DNA of 64,000 bases. It comes from Chersky-840 sp963794615 (GTDB lineage: Bacteria; Actinomycetota; Acidimicrobiia; Acidimicrobiales; UBA8190). The notes beneath the pieces were generated by a model. The model was given only the letters and a program-made list of their open reading frames with translations. It did not search any database and was not told where the DNA came from. Position 1 is the stretch's first letter. Every line of letters starts with the position of its first letter. The stretch lies in contig CAWCEP010000016.1 of NCBI GenBank assembly GCA_963794615.1, forward strand, positions 62,001-126,000, read 5' to 3'. This document shows positions 32,293 to 41,771 of the stretch, one piece after another. Both the position numbers and the translations under genes were made by a program.

Positions 32293-35071
32293 CCCCGTCG
32301 TCACGTCACACCACGGCATCGCCCCCAAAGCCGGCGCCAACGCCACGGTCACCTTCACCCTCGACGGCCGAGAGGTGACCGCTGCCGCCGGCCAGTTCCT
32401 GATCGCCGCCGCCGAGCAAGCGGGGACCTTCATCCCTCGCTTCTGTTACCACCCCCGCATGAAGCCCGTGGGCATGTGCCGGATGTGTCTCGTCGAGGTG
32501 TCGGGACCGCGCGGGGCAACGTTGCAGCCGGCCTGCTACGTGGCGGTCGCCGACGGCATGGTGGTCGACACCACCACGGAGAAGGTCAAGAAGGCCCAGG
32601 ACGGCGTGCTCGAGTTCCTCCTCGTCAACCATCCCCTCGACTGTCCCGTGTGTGACAAGGGCGGGGAGTGCCCGCTGCAGGACCAGGTGCTCGCCTACGG
32701 GCCCGGTGAGAGCCGGTTCCTGGAGGAGAAGCGCCACTGGGCCAAGCCCATCGCGATCTCCGAGCTCGTCCTGCTCGATCGCGAGCGGTGCATCCAGTGC
32801 GGTCGCTGCGTGCGGTTCGCGGCCGAGATCGCCGGTGAGGCCCAGATCGACTTCCTGGGACGAGGCGACGCCATCGAGGTCAACGTGTTCGAGGATCACG
32901 TCTTCACCTCGTACTTCAGTGGGAACACGGTGCAGATCTGCCCGGTAGGCGCCCTCACCGCCACTCCGTACCGGTTCACGGCGCGGCCCTGGGACCTGGA
33001 CCAGGTCGAGTCGACGTGCACGGTGTGCGCCTTCGGGTGCCGGGCCGCCGTCCAGTCGTCGTCGAACCGGGTCACCCGCCTGCTCGGCATGGACAGTGAC
33101 CCGTTGAACCAGAGCTGGCTGTGTGACAAGGGACGATTCGGTTTCGAGGCCGTCAACGCCGGGGACCGACTGGTCGAGCCGCTCGTGCGCCGGGCCGGTC
33201 CCGCCGAGGGCGACGGGATCGACGAGCTCGCCGCGGTGTCGTGGAGCGAGGCCCTCGCCACGGCGGCCGAGCGCCTGGACAGGGTGCGCACCGAGCACGG
33301 GCCCGAGGCCATCGGGGTGCTCGGGGGGGCCCGGCTCTCCAACGAGGACGCCTACGCCTGGGCCAAGCTCGCCAAGTCGGTGATCGGGACCGATTCCGTC
33401 GACGCCCAGATCGGGGACGGCCTGCCCGCCGAGGTGGTGCTGGGGCTGCCCCGGGCGACGATCGACGAGGCGTGCGCCGCCGCGTGTGTGGTGGTGCTGT
33501 CGGGCGACCTCCGAGAGGAATTGCCCGTCCTGTTCCTCCGCCTGCGCGGGGCCGCCATCGACGGGGGAGTGCCCGTCGTCGAGCTCGCCCCCCGCGCCGG
33601 CGCGCTCGGCGAGTTCGCCACCGTGTTGCCCTATCGGCCCGGGGAAGTGGCGACGTTGGCGCGCAACCTCGGCGCCGCCGGCGAGGAGCACCCCGACTCC
33701 GTCCCTGACGACGCCTGGGCGGCGGCGCGCGCCGCGCTGGCCCGTGCCGGTGGTGACGGCGAGGGCGTCGTGGTCGTGATCGGGCGCCCGTCGCTGGCCG
33801 AGGACGGGACGCTCGTGGCGGAGGCGGCCGCGGCCATGGCCGAGGCGTGGCCGAAGGCGACGTTCCTTCCCGCCCTGCGGCGCGGCAACGTCATGGGAGC
33901 CCTCGACATGGGCCTCGCCCCCGGACTGCTCCCGGGCCGGGTGAGCCTCGACGAGGGTCGTGGGTGGTACGAGGCGGCCTGGGGATCGGTGCCGGCCGGC
34001 CGGGGCCGCGACGCCGGCGCCATGTTGCGCGCCCTCGTGGACGGGTCGATGCACGCCATCGTGCTCGTGGGGTCGGATCCCCTGGGCGACTTCCCCGACC
34101 GCGCCCTGGCCGAGGAGGCTCTCGGTCGGGCCGGCTTCGTCGTGGCCGTCGACGGCTTCCTCTCGTCGTCGGCCGCGCTCGCCGACGTCGTGCTCCCGGT
34201 GGCCATCGCCCACGAGCGGACGGGGACGACGACCAACATCGAAGGCCGGGTCACCCGTCTGGCCCAGAAGCTGGTGTCGCCCGGCCAATGTTGGCCCGAC
34301 TGGATGGTGGCGTCCGAGCTCGCCGACCGGCTCGGTGCCGGGCTCGGTGTGACGAGCGCGGCCGAGCTCTGGGACGAGATCGAGCGGCTCGCCCCGTCCC
34401 ACGCCGGGATCACCCGGGTCGCCCTCGACGCTCCGGCGGCACGCGACGGGATCGTCGCCCCGCTGCCGGCCTCGTCGGTGCGGATCACGTCGCGCCGGGC
34501 CCTGGCGCCCTTCGATCCCATGGCCACACCCGGCATCGACGCCGTCGAGGCCCAGGGTGCCCCCCCTCGAGCCGGTCTCGCCGAGCCGCCCGGCGGTGAC
34601 GAGCTCCCGGGTGCGGCCAACGGGTCGAACGGCACCCACGGGGCGGCGTCGTCTTCGGACGGGGCGCCGGCCCGGCCCCGGTCGTTGCGTTGGCCCGTGG
34701 CCGTCGAGGCGCCGCCGCTTCCCGCCCCCGACAGCTACTCGTTGCGGCTCGTCTCGACCCGTCGCCTCTACGACCACGGCGTCCTGCTCCAGTCGTGTCG
34801 GTCCCTCGCCCCGCTGGCACCGGCGGCGACGGTGCGGGCCCATTCCTATGAGCTCGGGCGCCTCGGGGTCACGACGTCGGACCGGGTAAGGGTGCGCTCG
34901 TCTCGTGCCGCGGTGGAGTTCGAGGCCGTGGCCGACGACGGTGTGCCCCGGGGCGTGGTCTGCATCGACTTCAACCTCGTCGGGGACGACGGCGGCGTCG
35001 ACCACGCCGGTGCGTCGGCGTTGATCGACATCCGCGAGCCCGTCGTCGACGTGCGCCTGGAGACGTTGTGA
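32285..35071 (+). CDS. nuoG: NADH-quinone oxidoreductase subunit G
   Basis: 928 residues. N-terminal ferredoxin domain with [2Fe-2S] ligands (CYHPRMKPVGMCRMCLVEV...ACYVAV), then the His/Cys [4Fe-4S] site HPLDCPVCDKGGECPLQDQ, then CIQCGRCVRF and CPVGALT. The molybdopterin-oxidoreductase-like domain begins STCTVCAFGCRAAV and, as in other NuoG, has no cofactor role. A Gly/Ala/Asn-rich linker near residues 760-795 precedes the C-terminal beta domain. It forms part of the electron-input module with NuoE and NuoF. Confidence 0.96.
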   Translation: MADPVVTSHHGIAPKAGANATVTFTLDGREVTAAAGQFLIAAAEQAGTFIPRFCYHPRMKPVGMCRMCLVEVSGPRGATLQPACYVAVADGMVVDTTTEKVKKAQDGVLEFLLVNHPLDCPVCDKGGECPLQDQVLAYGPGESRFLEEKRHWAKPIAISELVLLDRERCIQCGRCVRFAAEIAGEAQIDFLGRGDAIEVNVFEDHVFTSYFSGNTVQICPVGALTATPYRFTARPWDLDQVESTCTVCAFGCRAAVQSSSNRVTRLLGMDSDPLNQSWLCDKGRFGFEAVNAGDRLVEPLVRRAGPAEGDGIDELAAVSWSEALATAAERLDRVRTEHGPEAIGVLGGARLSNEDAYAWAKLAKSVIGTDSVDAQIGDGLPAEVVLGLPRATIDEACAAACVVVLSGDLREELPVLFLRLRGAAIDGGVPVVELAPRAGALGEFATVLPYRPGEVATLARNLGAAGEEHPDSVPDDAWAAARAALARAGGDGEGVVVVIGRPSLAEDGTLVAEAAAAMAEAWPKATFLPALRRGNVMGALDMGLAPGLLPGRVSLDEGRGWYEAAWGSVPAGRGRDAGAMLRALVDGSMHAIVLVGSDPLGDFPDRALAEEALGRAGFVVAVDGFLSSSAALADVVLPVAIAHERTGTTTNIEGRVTRLAQKLVSPGQCWPDWMVASELADRLGAGLGVTSAAELWDEIERLAPSHAGITRVALDAPAARDGIVAPLPASSVRITSRRALAPFDPMATPGIDAVEAQGAPPRAGLAEPPGGDELPGAANGSNGTHGAASSSDGAPARPRSLRWPVAVEAPPLPAPDSYSLRLVSTRRLYDHGVLLQSCRSLAPLAPAATVRAHSYELGRLGVTTSDRVRVRSSRAAVEFEAVADDGVPRGVVCIDFNLVGDDGGVDHAGASALIDIREPVVDVRLETL

Positions 35072-36291
35072 TGCCGTCACTGCTCGGGCTCGGCGATCCG
35101 CTCTTCGCCCACGGTGTCCACTGGGCGCAGTTGCTCATCGTCGTCATCAAGGTCCTGGTGGCCTTCGGGGCGCTGTTGGTGTCGGTCATGCTCATGATCT
35201 GGTTCGAGCGCAAGGTGATCTCCGACATGCAGGCCCGCATCGGTCCCAACCGGGCCGGCCCGTGGGGCTTGCTCCAGACGTTGGCGGACGGGATCAAGCT
35301 GTTCTTCAAGGAGGACCTCCTTCCCGAACGCGCCGACCGGACCGTCTTCAAGCTGGCTCCCTACCTGTCGATCCTGCCCGCCTTCCTCTCCTTCGCCATC
35401 GTCCCGGTGGGAGGGGTGGTGACCGTCGCCAGTCACACCTTCGAGCTCCAGGTGGCGGACCCACCGGTCGGCATCCTCTTCCTGCTGGCCATGTCGTCGG
35501 TCTCGGTGTACGGCGTGATGTTGGCGGGATGGTCCTCGGGATCGAAGTACCCGCTGCTGGGCTCGGTGCGAGCCTCGGCCCAGATGATCTCCTACGAGGC
35601 CGCCCTCGGCCTCACCGTGGTCATGGTGGTGTTGCTGGCCGGGTCGCTGTCGACCCGGGTCATCGTGGACAGCCAGGCCCACACCTTCGTCGGGAGCTGG
35701 TATCTCGTCCACACCGGCATCCTCCCGTTCTTCTTGTTCATGATCGCCATCACCGCCGAGCTGACGCGCCCGCCCTTCGACCTCGTCGAGGCGGAGCAGG
35801 AGCTGGTGGGTGGCTTCAACACCGAGTACTCGTCGATCCGGTTCGCACTCTTCTTCATGGCGGAGTTCATGAACACGATCACGATGTCGGCCATCGTCGT
35901 GACCCTCTTCCTCGGCGGCCCCGACGGGCCCACCGCCCACGTGTTCATCCTGTCGTGGGTGATCCCCGTCCTGTGGTTCTTGGGCAAGACCGTCGTGTTC
36001 CTCTTCATCTACGTCTGGCTCCGGGCCGCGCTGCCCCGGTTGCGCTACGACCAGCTCATGGACCTGGGCTGGAAGGTCCTCATCCCGCTGTCTCTGGGTT
36101 GGGTCCTCGTCATGGCCGCCTTCTTGGTCGGACGGTGGTGGGGGATCGGCGTCCTCGTGGCCCTCGTCCTCGCCGCCGGCCTGCTGTTGCGGTCGGTCCT
36201 GGTCGGCTCGGGGCGCGACGGAGGTGCCGAGTTGGCCAACGGCCCCGAGATCGAAGCGCCGGCCATCGACGCCCCCCGGGTGGTGACCTGA
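35071..36291 (+). CDS. nuoH: NADH-quinone oxidoreductase subunit H
   Basis: 406 residues, about eight to nine membrane helices. It links the peripheral and membrane arms and lines the quinone tunnel. Diagnostic segments: MIWFERKVISDMQARIGPNRAGPWGLLQTLADGIKL, SSGSKYPLLGSVRASAQMISYEA and ELTRPPFDLVEAEQELVGGFNTEYS. GTG 35068 is an alternative start. The C-terminal 35 residues are a hydrophilic extension. The end overlaps the nuoI ATG. Confidence 0.97.
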   Translation: MPSLLGLGDPLFAHGVHWAQLLIVVIKVLVAFGALLVSVMLMIWFERKVISDMQARIGPNRAGPWGLLQTLADGIKLFFKEDLLPERADRTVFKLAPYLSILPAFLSFAIVPVGGVVTVASHTFELQVADPPVGILFLLAMSSVSVYGVMLAGWSSGSKYPLLGSVRASAQMISYEAALGLTVVMVVLLAGSLSTRVIVDSQAHTFVGSWYLVHTGILPFFLFMIAITAELTRPPFDLVEAEQELVGGFNTEYSSIRFALFFMAEFMNTITMSAIVVTLFLGGPDGPTAHVFILSWVIPVLWFLGKTVVFLFIYVWLRAALPRLRYDQLMDLGWKVLIPLSLGWVLVMAAFLVGRWWGIGVLVALVLAAGLLLRSVLVGSGRDGGAELANGPEIEAPAIDAPRVVT

Positions 36292-37154
36292 TGGGACTGT
36301 TCGACGGGCTGCGAGACGACCTGAGCTTCTTCGGGGGCTTTCGGGTCACCCTGGAGCAGATGACCCGGCAGCGCGTCACGCGGCAGTACCCGGCCGAGAA
36401 GAAGCCCAAGCAGGCGCGCAACCACGGTCGACACGTCCTCAATCGCTACGAGGACGGCATGGAGAAGTGCATCGGTTGCGAGTTGTGTGCCGGCGTGTGT
36501 CCCGCCGACTGCATCTACGTGCGCGGTGCCGACAATCCCCCGGCCGATCCCGTCTCGCCCGGCGAGCGCTACGGGTTCGTGTACGAGATCAATTACCTGC
36601 GCTGCATCCACTGCGACCTCTGTGTCGAGGCATGTCCCACCGAGGCCATCACCGAGACCAAGTTGTTCGAGTTCTCCTTCACCAATCGCGCCGATGCCAT
36701 CTACACCAAGAAGGAGTTGCTCGTCGGCGACGATGGTCGTCCCCAGCGGCTCCCGTGGGAGGACTGGCGCGAGGGGGACGACCTGCACACCTCGGGTTGG
36801 ATGCGGGCCACCTCACCGTCGGGCGTCGCCGCCTATGAAGGAAAGGTGCAGTGGTCGGGCGAGTTGGGCTACGGGGTGCGCGCCCCTGAGGGCGGCCAGA
36901 GCGGCAACCGTGATGACGCCCTGACGGGCAACCGCCCGCTGCGGGAGGTCTTCTCGTCCCACCTCGACGACATCGACCGCCTCCCCGACCAACAGGGGAT
37001 GCGGGGGATCGCCAACCGTATGCGGGCCCGCATGGAGCAGCGCATGCCGCCCCAGGTGCGGGCGCGCCTCGAACAACGCAGTGCGGCTCGCCGCGGGCCC
37101 GAGGCACCGACGGTGTGGGTATCGAACCCCACCACCAAGAGCGACGAGACCTGA
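36291..37154 (+). CDS. nuoI: NADH-quinone oxidoreductase subunit I
   Basis: 287 residues. Ferredoxin-like subunit with two [4Fe-4S] motifs, CIGCELCAGVCPADCI and CIHCDLCVEACPTEAI, carrying clusters N6a and N6b. After the core, about 110 residues of charged sequence (ending VWVSNPTTKSDET) extend the protein well beyond the usual 160-180 residues; long NuoI tails are known in actinobacteria. Overlaps nuoH by one base and nuoJ by one. Confidence 0.96.
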   Translation: MGLFDGLRDDLSFFGGFRVTLEQMTRQRVTRQYPAEKKPKQARNHGRHVLNRYEDGMEKCIGCELCAGVCPADCIYVRGADNPPADPVSPGERYGFVYEINYLRCIHCDLCVEACPTEAITETKLFEFSFTNRADAIYTKKELLVGDDGRPQRLPWEDWREGDDLHTSGWMRATSPSGVAAYEGKVQWSGELGYGVRAPEGGQSGNRDDALTGNRPLREVFSSHLDDIDRLPDQQGMRGIANRMRARMEQRMPPQVRARLEQRSAARRGPEAPTVWVSNPTTKSDET

Positions 37155-37897
37155 TGCCCGCCCCTCTCCTCGCGGCCACCACCGTCGACGCCCTGACCTT
37201 CGCCGTCGCCGCGGTCATCGTGCTCGCCGGCGCCATCGGCGTCGTGGTGGCGCGCAACCCCGTCCACTCGGCGCTGATGCTCGTGATGACACTCTTCGGC
37301 GTGGCCGTGCTCTTCGTGGAGCAACAGGCCAATTTCCTGGCCGCCGTCCAGGTCATCGTCTACGCCGGCGCGATCGTCGTGCTCTTCCTGTTCGTGATCA
37401 TGTTCCTGGGCGTCGACCGCGAGGAGAGCCTCGCCAAGGAGCCCCTGCGGGGCCAGCGCCCCCTGGCTGTCGGCCTCACCGTCCTGGGTCTGGCCGGTCT
37501 GCTCGTCATGGGGTTCGGGGCCCACTGGTCGATCGGGGCGAAGTCGGTCGCCGGGGCGGCGCGGGGCCAGGCCGGTGGTGACGTGGCCGCCCTGGGTCGC
37601 TCGGTCTTCACCACGTACCTGTTCGCCTTCGAAGTCACCTCCGCCCTGCTCGTGATCGCCGTCGTCGGCGCCGTGGTGCTGGCTCGGCGACCCGGGGGTG
37701 TGCTCGGGAGCCCTGGAGAAGAGCCCGAGACGCCGCCTGGCGCCGCCGACACCGACGACGACGCCGGCTCGGGGTCGGCGGCCGATGCCGAGGTCGTCTC
37801 CGACGTCCAGACCGGAGACGGGGCCGAGGCCCCGGCGGGAGACGGTGCCGACACCGGTGTCGGGGCCGACGTTGGCACCGAGGAGGTGTCGCGGTGA
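37154..37897 (+). CDS. nuoJ: NADH-quinone oxidoreductase subunit J
   Basis: 247 residues. Five membrane helices with the conserved third helix AAVQVIVYAGAIVVLFLFVIMFLG, which includes the pi-bulge tyrosine region. Residues about 190-247 are a highly acidic, Ala/Gly/Asp-rich tail not found in most NuoJ, presumably cytoplasmic. The stop overlaps nuoK by 4 bases. Confidence 0.95.
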   Translation: MPAPLLAATTVDALTFAVAAVIVLAGAIGVVVARNPVHSALMLVMTLFGVAVLFVEQQANFLAAVQVIVYAGAIVVLFLFVIMFLGVDREESLAKEPLRGQRPLAVGLTVLGLAGLLVMGFGAHWSIGAKSVAGAARGQAGGDVAALGRSVFTTYLFAFEVTSALLVIAVVGAVVLARRPGGVLGSPGEEPETPPGAADTDDDAGSGSAADAEVVSDVQTGDGAEAPAGDGADTGVGADVGTEEVSR

Positions 37898-38199
37898 GCC
37901 TCAGCGGCGCGTGGTACCTGGGTCTGGCGGCCGTGGTGTTCTCGATCGGCGCCCTGGGCCTGCTCGTGCGGCGCAACGTGCTGGTGATGTTCATGTGCGT
38001 CGAGCTCATGCTCAACGCGGCCAATCTCACGTTCGTGACGTTTTCGCGCATGCTCAACGACATCGGAGGGCAGGCGCTCGTGTTCTTCACCCTCGTGGTC
38101 GCCGCCGCCGAGGTGGTGGTGGGCCTCGGCATCGTGGTGGCGATCTTCCGCCGCCGCCGGTCCGCCACCGCCGACGACTTCCACATCATGCGGGGCTAG
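37894..38199 (+). CDS. nuoK: NADH-quinone oxidoreductase subunit K
   Basis: 101 residues from GTG 37894, the standard length. Three membrane helices with the conserved glutamates in VLVMFMCVELMLNAANL and VVAAAEVVVGLGIVV, which take part in proton transfer. The next gene lies 87 bases away, the only real gap within the operon. Confidence 0.96.
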   Translation: MSLSGAWYLGLAAVVFSIGALGLLVRRNVLVMFMCVELMLNAANLTFVTFSRMLNDIGGQALVFFTLVVAAAEVVVGLGIVVAIFRRRRSATADDFHIMRG

Positions 38200-38286
38200 C
38201 CCCAGCGCCCATACCGATCGCCGACCCCGACAGCCCCTACCGACCGCCCATACCCCTGCCAGACGACCCGGGACGCCCAAGACCAC
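38200..38286 (+). other. 87-base gap between nuoK and nuoL
   Basis: C-rich, with a near repeat (gcccataccgatcgcc, gcccatacccctgcca). No terminator-like stem or small gene is evident, so the operon probably continues through it. Confidence 0.4.
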
Positions 38287-40170
38287 ATGCTCCACGCCGC
38301 CTATCTGATGCCGCTGTTGCCGCTCGCCGGCTTCGTCGTGCTGGCCGTCTTCGGGCGCCGGATCGGCGACCCCTGGGCAGGCTGGCTGGGGACCGCCACG
38401 GTGGCGGGATCCTTCGTGGTGGCCTGCATCGTGTACGCCGGGCTCCTCGCCAAGGCGGCGCCGGATCGCTCGTTCACCCAGGACATGTTCACCTGGATCC
38501 CCGTGGGCGGGCTGCAGGTGAAGGCCGCCCTGCTCGTCGACCCGCTGTCGATGACCATGGCGCTGTTCGTCACGGGCGTGAGCTCGCTCATCCACCTCTA
38601 CTCGATCGGCTACATGAAAGGGGACCCCGACTACCCCAAGTTCTTCCTCTACCTGAACCTGTTCGTGGCCTCGATGCTCATCCTGGTCCTGGCCGACAAC
38701 CTGCTCTTCACCTTCGTGGGGTGGGAGGGCGTGGGGGTGTGCTCGTACTGGCTCGTCTCGTTCTGGTTCGGGCGCGACAGTGCGGCCAGCGCAGGGAAGA
38801 AGGCGTTCCTCTACAACCGGATCGCCGACGTGGGCTTTCTCATCGCCATCTTCCTCGTCTTCTCGAGGACCGGCACCTTGAACTACACCGGCATCTTCTC
38901 CCACCTGTCCCTGATCGGCGGGGGGACGGGGACCGCCATCTGCCTCCTGCTCTTCGTGGCCGCGGCCGGGAAGTCGGCCCAGCTCCCGCTGTTCCCATGG
39001 CTGGCCGACGCCATGGAGGGCCCCACCCCGGTCTCTGCGCTCATCCACGCCGCCACCATGGTCACCGCCGGTGTGTACCTCATGTGTCGCATCAGCCCGG
39101 TGTTGGCGGGGGCGCACGACGCCCAGTTGGTGGTGGCGTCGGTCGGTGCCGCCACCGCCTTCATCGCCGCCACCATCGGGTGCGCGCAACAGGACATCAA
39201 GAAGGTGCTCGCCTACTCCACGGTCTCGCAGCTCGGCTACATGTTCCTGGCCGTCGGCGTCGGCGCCTACGAGGCGGCCATCTTCCTCATGGTGGCGCAC
39301 GCCTTCTTCAAGGCGCTGCTGTTCCTCGGGGCGGGGTCGGTGATCCACGGCCTGCACGACGAGCAGGACCTCAAGCGCATGGGGAACCTTCGCCGGTACA
39401 TGAAGCTGACGTTCTTCACCTTCGGCATCGGCACGTTGGCGATCGCGGGGATCCCCCCTCTGTCGGGTTTCTTCGCCAAGGGTGACGTCCTCGACAACGC
39501 CCTCGCCCGGTACCCCGTGCTGTGGGTCATCGGCATCGTCACCGCCGCACTCACCGCCTACTACATGACCAGGCTCGTGGCCCTGGCCTTCTACGGCGAC
39601 GACGAGCGGTGGCGTCACGGCGCGGGCGACATGACGCCGCACGAGGCGCCGCCGGTCATGGCCTTCCCGTTGGTGGTGCTGGCGGTGCTGGCGTTCTTCG
39701 GCGGCATCCTGCACCTCCCCTGGCACTCGAGCTGGGACCCGCTCGGGTGGTTGGGACCGGTGTTCGGCGCGGCCATGTACGAGGCGCACCAGTCGGTGGG
39801 CACCCAGTGGACGCTCGCCGTCGTCGACTCGGTGGTGGCCCTGGTCGGCCTCGGTGTCGGCTTCTCCCTGTGGTCACGTCAGGCGCAGCGGCCCGCGCTC
39901 GAGCCGGCGGTGCTGCAACGGGCCTACTACCTCGACGCCATCTACGACGCCGTGATTGCCCGGCCCGGGCGCGCCTTCGCCCAATTCTGCGCCTCGGTCG
40001 TCGAGGTCAAGGTCATCGACGGCGCCGTGAACGGCGTGGGACGACTCACCCGCGCCGCCGGCGGCAGCCTGCGGCGGGTCCAGACGGGCTACGTGCGGCA
40101 GTACGCGCTCGGCATCGTCTTCGGCGCCGTGGTGCTGCTGGCGTGGATGATCTCGAGGGCGGTGTCATGA
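38287..40170 (+). CDS. nuoL: NADH-quinone oxidoreductase subunit L
   Basis: 627 residues, the largest antiporter-like proton-pumping subunit. Signatures: GWEGVGVCSYWLVSFWFGRDSA, AAGKSAQLPLFPWLADAMEGPTPVSALIHAATMVTAGVYL (with the Lys and His of the transfer path) and AYSTVSQLGYMFLA. The long lateral helix and last membrane helix are present near the C-terminus (QYALGIVFGAVVLLAWMISRAV). The nuoM ATG lies within its final codons. Confidence 0.97.
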   Translation: MLHAAYLMPLLPLAGFVVLAVFGRRIGDPWAGWLGTATVAGSFVVACIVYAGLLAKAAPDRSFTQDMFTWIPVGGLQVKAALLVDPLSMTMALFVTGVSSLIHLYSIGYMKGDPDYPKFFLYLNLFVASMLILVLADNLLFTFVGWEGVGVCSYWLVSFWFGRDSAASAGKKAFLYNRIADVGFLIAIFLVFSRTGTLNYTGIFSHLSLIGGGTGTAICLLLFVAAAGKSAQLPLFPWLADAMEGPTPVSALIHAATMVTAGVYLMCRISPVLAGAHDAQLVVASVGAATAFIAATIGCAQQDIKKVLAYSTVSQLGYMFLAVGVGAYEAAIFLMVAHAFFKALLFLGAGSVIHGLHDEQDLKRMGNLRRYMKLTFFTFGIGTLAIAGIPPLSGFFAKGDVLDNALARYPVLWVIGIVTAALTAYYMTRLVALAFYGDDERWRHGAGDMTPHEAPPVMAFPLVVLAVLAFFGGILHLPWHSSWDPLGWLGPVFGAAMYEAHQSVGTQWTLAVVDSVVALVGLGVGFSLWSRQAQRPALEPAVLQRAYYLDAIYDAVIARPGRAFAQFCASVVEVKVIDGAVNGVGRLTRAAGGSLRRVQTGYVRQYALGIVFGAVVLLAWMISRAVS

Positions 40171-41771
40171 CCCACGACACGGCCTTCCCCTTCCTCACCG
40201 TGCTCGTGCTCCTGCCCGCCGGGGCGGCCATCGCGGTGGCGCTCATCCCGGCCTCGCTGGGCGAGCGCTTCCAGCGCCGGGCCGTCTACGGCGTCGGGCT
40301 GGGCGCCTCCATCGCCACCCTGGCGCTGGCGATCACCATCGCGCTTCGGTACCGGGCCGGCGACGGCGGGTACCGGCTCGTGAGCCAGCACGTGTGGGCG
40401 CAGGGGCTCGGCATCTCGTGGCATCTCGGTGTCGACGGCATCTCGGTGTTCCTGCTCCTGATGGCGGCGCTGCTGTTCCCCCTAGCCATGGTGGCCGGCA
40501 AGGCGCCCGCCCGGCCCCGTTCCTTCATGGCCTGGATGCTGCTGCTCGAAGCGGGGTGTCTCGGGACCTTCGTCTCGCTCGACCTGATCATGTTCTTCTT
40601 GTTCTTCGAACTGACCCTCGTGCCCGTCTACTTCATCATCGCCGGGTGGGGGTTCGCGTCGAGGGCCTACGCGGCGATCAAGTTCTTCGTCTACACCTTC
40701 CTGGGCTCGGCCTTCCTCTTGGTGGGCATCGTGGCCGTGGCCTTCATCCACGAGCGCCAGACCGGCCACCTCACCTTCGACCTCGTGGCGCTCACCTCGA
40801 CGCATCTGGGGTTGGCCTCGCAGGTGCTGCTGTTCCTGGCCTTCACCGCCGCCTTCGCCGTGAAGGCGCCGATCTTCCCCTTCCACACGTGGTCACCCGA
40901 CGCCTACGCCCAGTCGCCCACCGGGGGGGCCGTCATCCTGGCGGCCGTCATGGCCAAGATGGGCACGTACGGCATCATCCGTTTCGACCTCAACCTGTTC
41001 CCCCGAGCCGTGGTCGACCTGGCTCCCCTGTTGCTGACCCTGGGGGTGATCGGGATCCTCTACGGCGCCGTCGTGGCCTGTGTGACGCGGGACTTGAAGC
41101 GCCTGGTGGCCTACTCGTCGTTGAGCCACATCGGCTTCATCGTGCTGGGGACCTTCGCGTCGACGACCCAGGGCGTGACCGGCGGCGTGCTGCAGATGGT
41201 CAACCACGGCCTCATCATCGCCGTGCTCTTCATCGTCATCGGCTGGATCTACGAACGCCGTCGGACCTGGCAGGTCAACGAGCTGCGGGGACTCCAGCGT
41301 GTGGCGCCGGTGATGGCCGGGGTGTTCACCGTGGCGATGATGGCGACCATCGGGCTGCCCGGGCTCAACGGGTTCGTGGGCGAGTTCCTGGTATTGGCCG
41401 GCACGTTCCTCTCCCACCGATGGTGGGCGGTGGTCGCCACCGGGGGTGTCGTGCTGGCCGCGCTCTATCTCTTGTGGGCTTACCAGCAGGCCTTCCACCA
41501 CGAGCCCGACGAAGCCACCGCCGCGGTGCGCGACCTGTCGTGGCGTGAGGTCGCCGTGGTGGCTCCGCTCATCGCCCTCATCATCTTCCTGGGCGTCTAC
41601 CCCAAGCCCGTGCTCGACCGCATCACCCCGTCGGTGACCCGCCTCGTCGAGCACGTCGAGACGAGCACCGGCACCCACCAGCCCTCGGTGGCGAGTGGCC
41701 CCGGGGGCGCCCGGTACGTGCCGGCGGCCGCGGCCGCGGCCGCGGCCTCGAGCCCGGGAGGTGCGCCGTGA
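40167..41771 (+). CDS. nuoM: NADH-quinone oxidoreductase subunit M
   Basis: 534 residues, about 14 membrane helices, antiporter-like. Conserved Glu in FFLFFELTLVPVYFIIAGWG, Lys in FAVKAPIFPFHTWSPDAYAQSPTGG, and YSSLSHIGFIVLG. The final 25 residues are an Ala/Gly-rich tail with an A-run coded by ggccgcggccgcgg. Overlaps nuoL and nuoN by 4 bases. Confidence 0.97.
   Translation: MTHDTAFPFLTVLVLLPAGAAIAVALIPASLGERFQRRAVYGVGLGASIATLALAITIALRYRAGDGGYRLVSQHVWAQGLGISWHLGVDGISVFLLLMAALLFPLAMVAGKAPARPRSFMAWMLLLEAGCLGTFVSLDLIMFFLFFELTLVPVYFIIAGWGFASRAYAAIKFFVYTFLGSAFLLVGIVAVAFIHERQTGHLTFDLVALTSTHLGLASQVLLFLAFTAAFAVKAPIFPFHTWSPDAYAQSPTGGAVILAAVMAKMGTYGIIRFDLNLFPRAVVDLAPLLLTLGVIGILYGAVVACVTRDLKRLVAYSSLSHIGFIVLGTFASTTQGVTGGVLQMVNHGLIIAVLFIVIGWIYERRRTWQVNELRGLQRVAPVMAGVFTVAMMATIGLPGLNGFVGEFLVLAGTFLSHRWWAVVATGGVVLAALYLLWAYQQAFHHEPDEATAAVRDLSWREVAVVAPLIALIIFLGVYPKPVLDRITPSVTRLVEHVETSTGTHQPSVASGPGGARYVPAAAAAAAASSPGGAP

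Noticed and set aside
32306..35080. 924-codon minus-strand frame opposite nuoG
   Set aside because: Pure shadow of nuoG; composition is unlike the real proteins nearby.
35077..39789. Long minus-strand open frames across the nuo genes (up to about 900 codons)
   Set aside because: They mirror the plus-strand codon pattern of a high-GC operon, are rich in His/Gln/Arg, and have no conserved motif or ribosome site.
37894..40170. Possible end of the nuo operon in the 87-base gap before nuoL
   Set aside because: No terminator-like hairpin, and gene order A-N continues without change of strand.
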